In this document: piece by piece, positions 28,816 to 28,918 of the stretch
How positions within the stretch are numbered: the stretch's first letter is position 1
How the letters are laid out: each line of letters opens with the position of its first letter
Source of the DNA: CAZTTG01 sp964615935
GTDB lineage: Bacteria > Planctomycetota > UBA1135 > GCA-002686595
DNA: 28,918 nt
Assembly: GCA_964615935.1 (NCBI GenBank)
Contig: CAZTTG010000082.1
Span: 1 to 28,918, forward strand
Direction of reading: 5' to 3'
The notes under the pieces: model-generated
What the model was told of the DNA's origin: nothing
Databases searched by the model: none
Seen by the model: the letters and a program-made list of their open reading frames with translations, nothing else
Program-made: the position numbers and the translations under genes

Positions 28816-28918
28816 GGCGATCTCTCCTGGTTCGGATGGCGAGGGGCGGGACCCAGCCGGACCTCAATGCAGGGCTCCTGACCTACGGACGATCATTCAT
28901 GCAACCTCGGGGCCTCAA
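28816..28918 (-). other. Upstream region of the peptidase gene (window edge)
   Basis: About 100 bp with the AGGAG ribosome binding site of the peptidase gene next to its ATG. TTGCAT appears about 70 nt upstream, but I cannot pair it with a good -10. No other gene is visible before the window ends. Confidence 0.35.

Noticed and set aside
26548..28881. A 777-codon open frame on the plus strand
   Set aside because: It is antisense to the prolyl oligopeptidase, whose catalytic triad and lipoprotein leader are intact.

Overview
The window is a GC-rich (about two-thirds G+C or more, judged by eye) bacterial chromosome segment with 15 protein genes and no RNA gene, insertion sequence, integrase or CRISPR array that I can see. 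Many of the proteins are exported and large, and repeat-rich surface or secreted proteins are prominent. Three carry FG-GAP/VCBS beta-propeller repeats, one of them fused to a long collagen-like tract. There is also a DUF4091 protein, a Ser/Thr kinase fused to a sulfatase-modifying-factor-like domain, and a propeller hybrid histidine kinase. This mix suggests a Gram-negative environmental bacterium, most likely a high-GC planctomycete. That placement is inferred from family content; no phylogenetic marker is present.

Layout. 1-6100: an unrecognised protein with Asp/Asn-rich loops (+, 5' end unresolved), converging on a secreted FG-GAP/UnbV protein (-), then a gene-poor 660 bp gap and an exported DUF4091 protein (+). 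6101-10240: two minus-strand secreted proteins, one FG-GAP plus collagen and one Cys-rich. 10240-15845: a TMTC-like membrane TPR protein overlapped by an exported metzincin-type protease gene, then an exported protein of unknown function. 16148-21150: ATP adenylyltransferase, the kinase/FGE fusion (+), a CYTH phosphatase/cyclase-like protein (-) and a malate dehydrogenase (+). 21236-28815, all minus: hybrid sensor kinase, seven-repeat FG-GAP protein and a lipoprotein prolyl oligopeptidase. Strong GC hairpins sit after most genes.

The most unusual signal is in-frame TGA. The first gene and the Cys-rich secreted gene at 8704-10101 are each interrupted by TGA (1275-1277 and 9895-9897), while same-frame coding clearly continues to a TAG. 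A third, weaker case lies at 51-53. TGA is a normal terminal stop in seven other genes here, so a simple genome-wide code change is unlikely. Selenocysteine, programmed readthrough, pseudogenisation and sequence error remain possible.

Other points of interest are an apparent in-frame loss of the core of the kinase's FGE-like domain, a 264 bp tandem duplication of TPR units at about 95% identity, a malate dehydrogenase with two insertions near the cofactor and active-site loops, and a propeller-collagen fusion. I see no defence, CRISPR or biosynthetic system.
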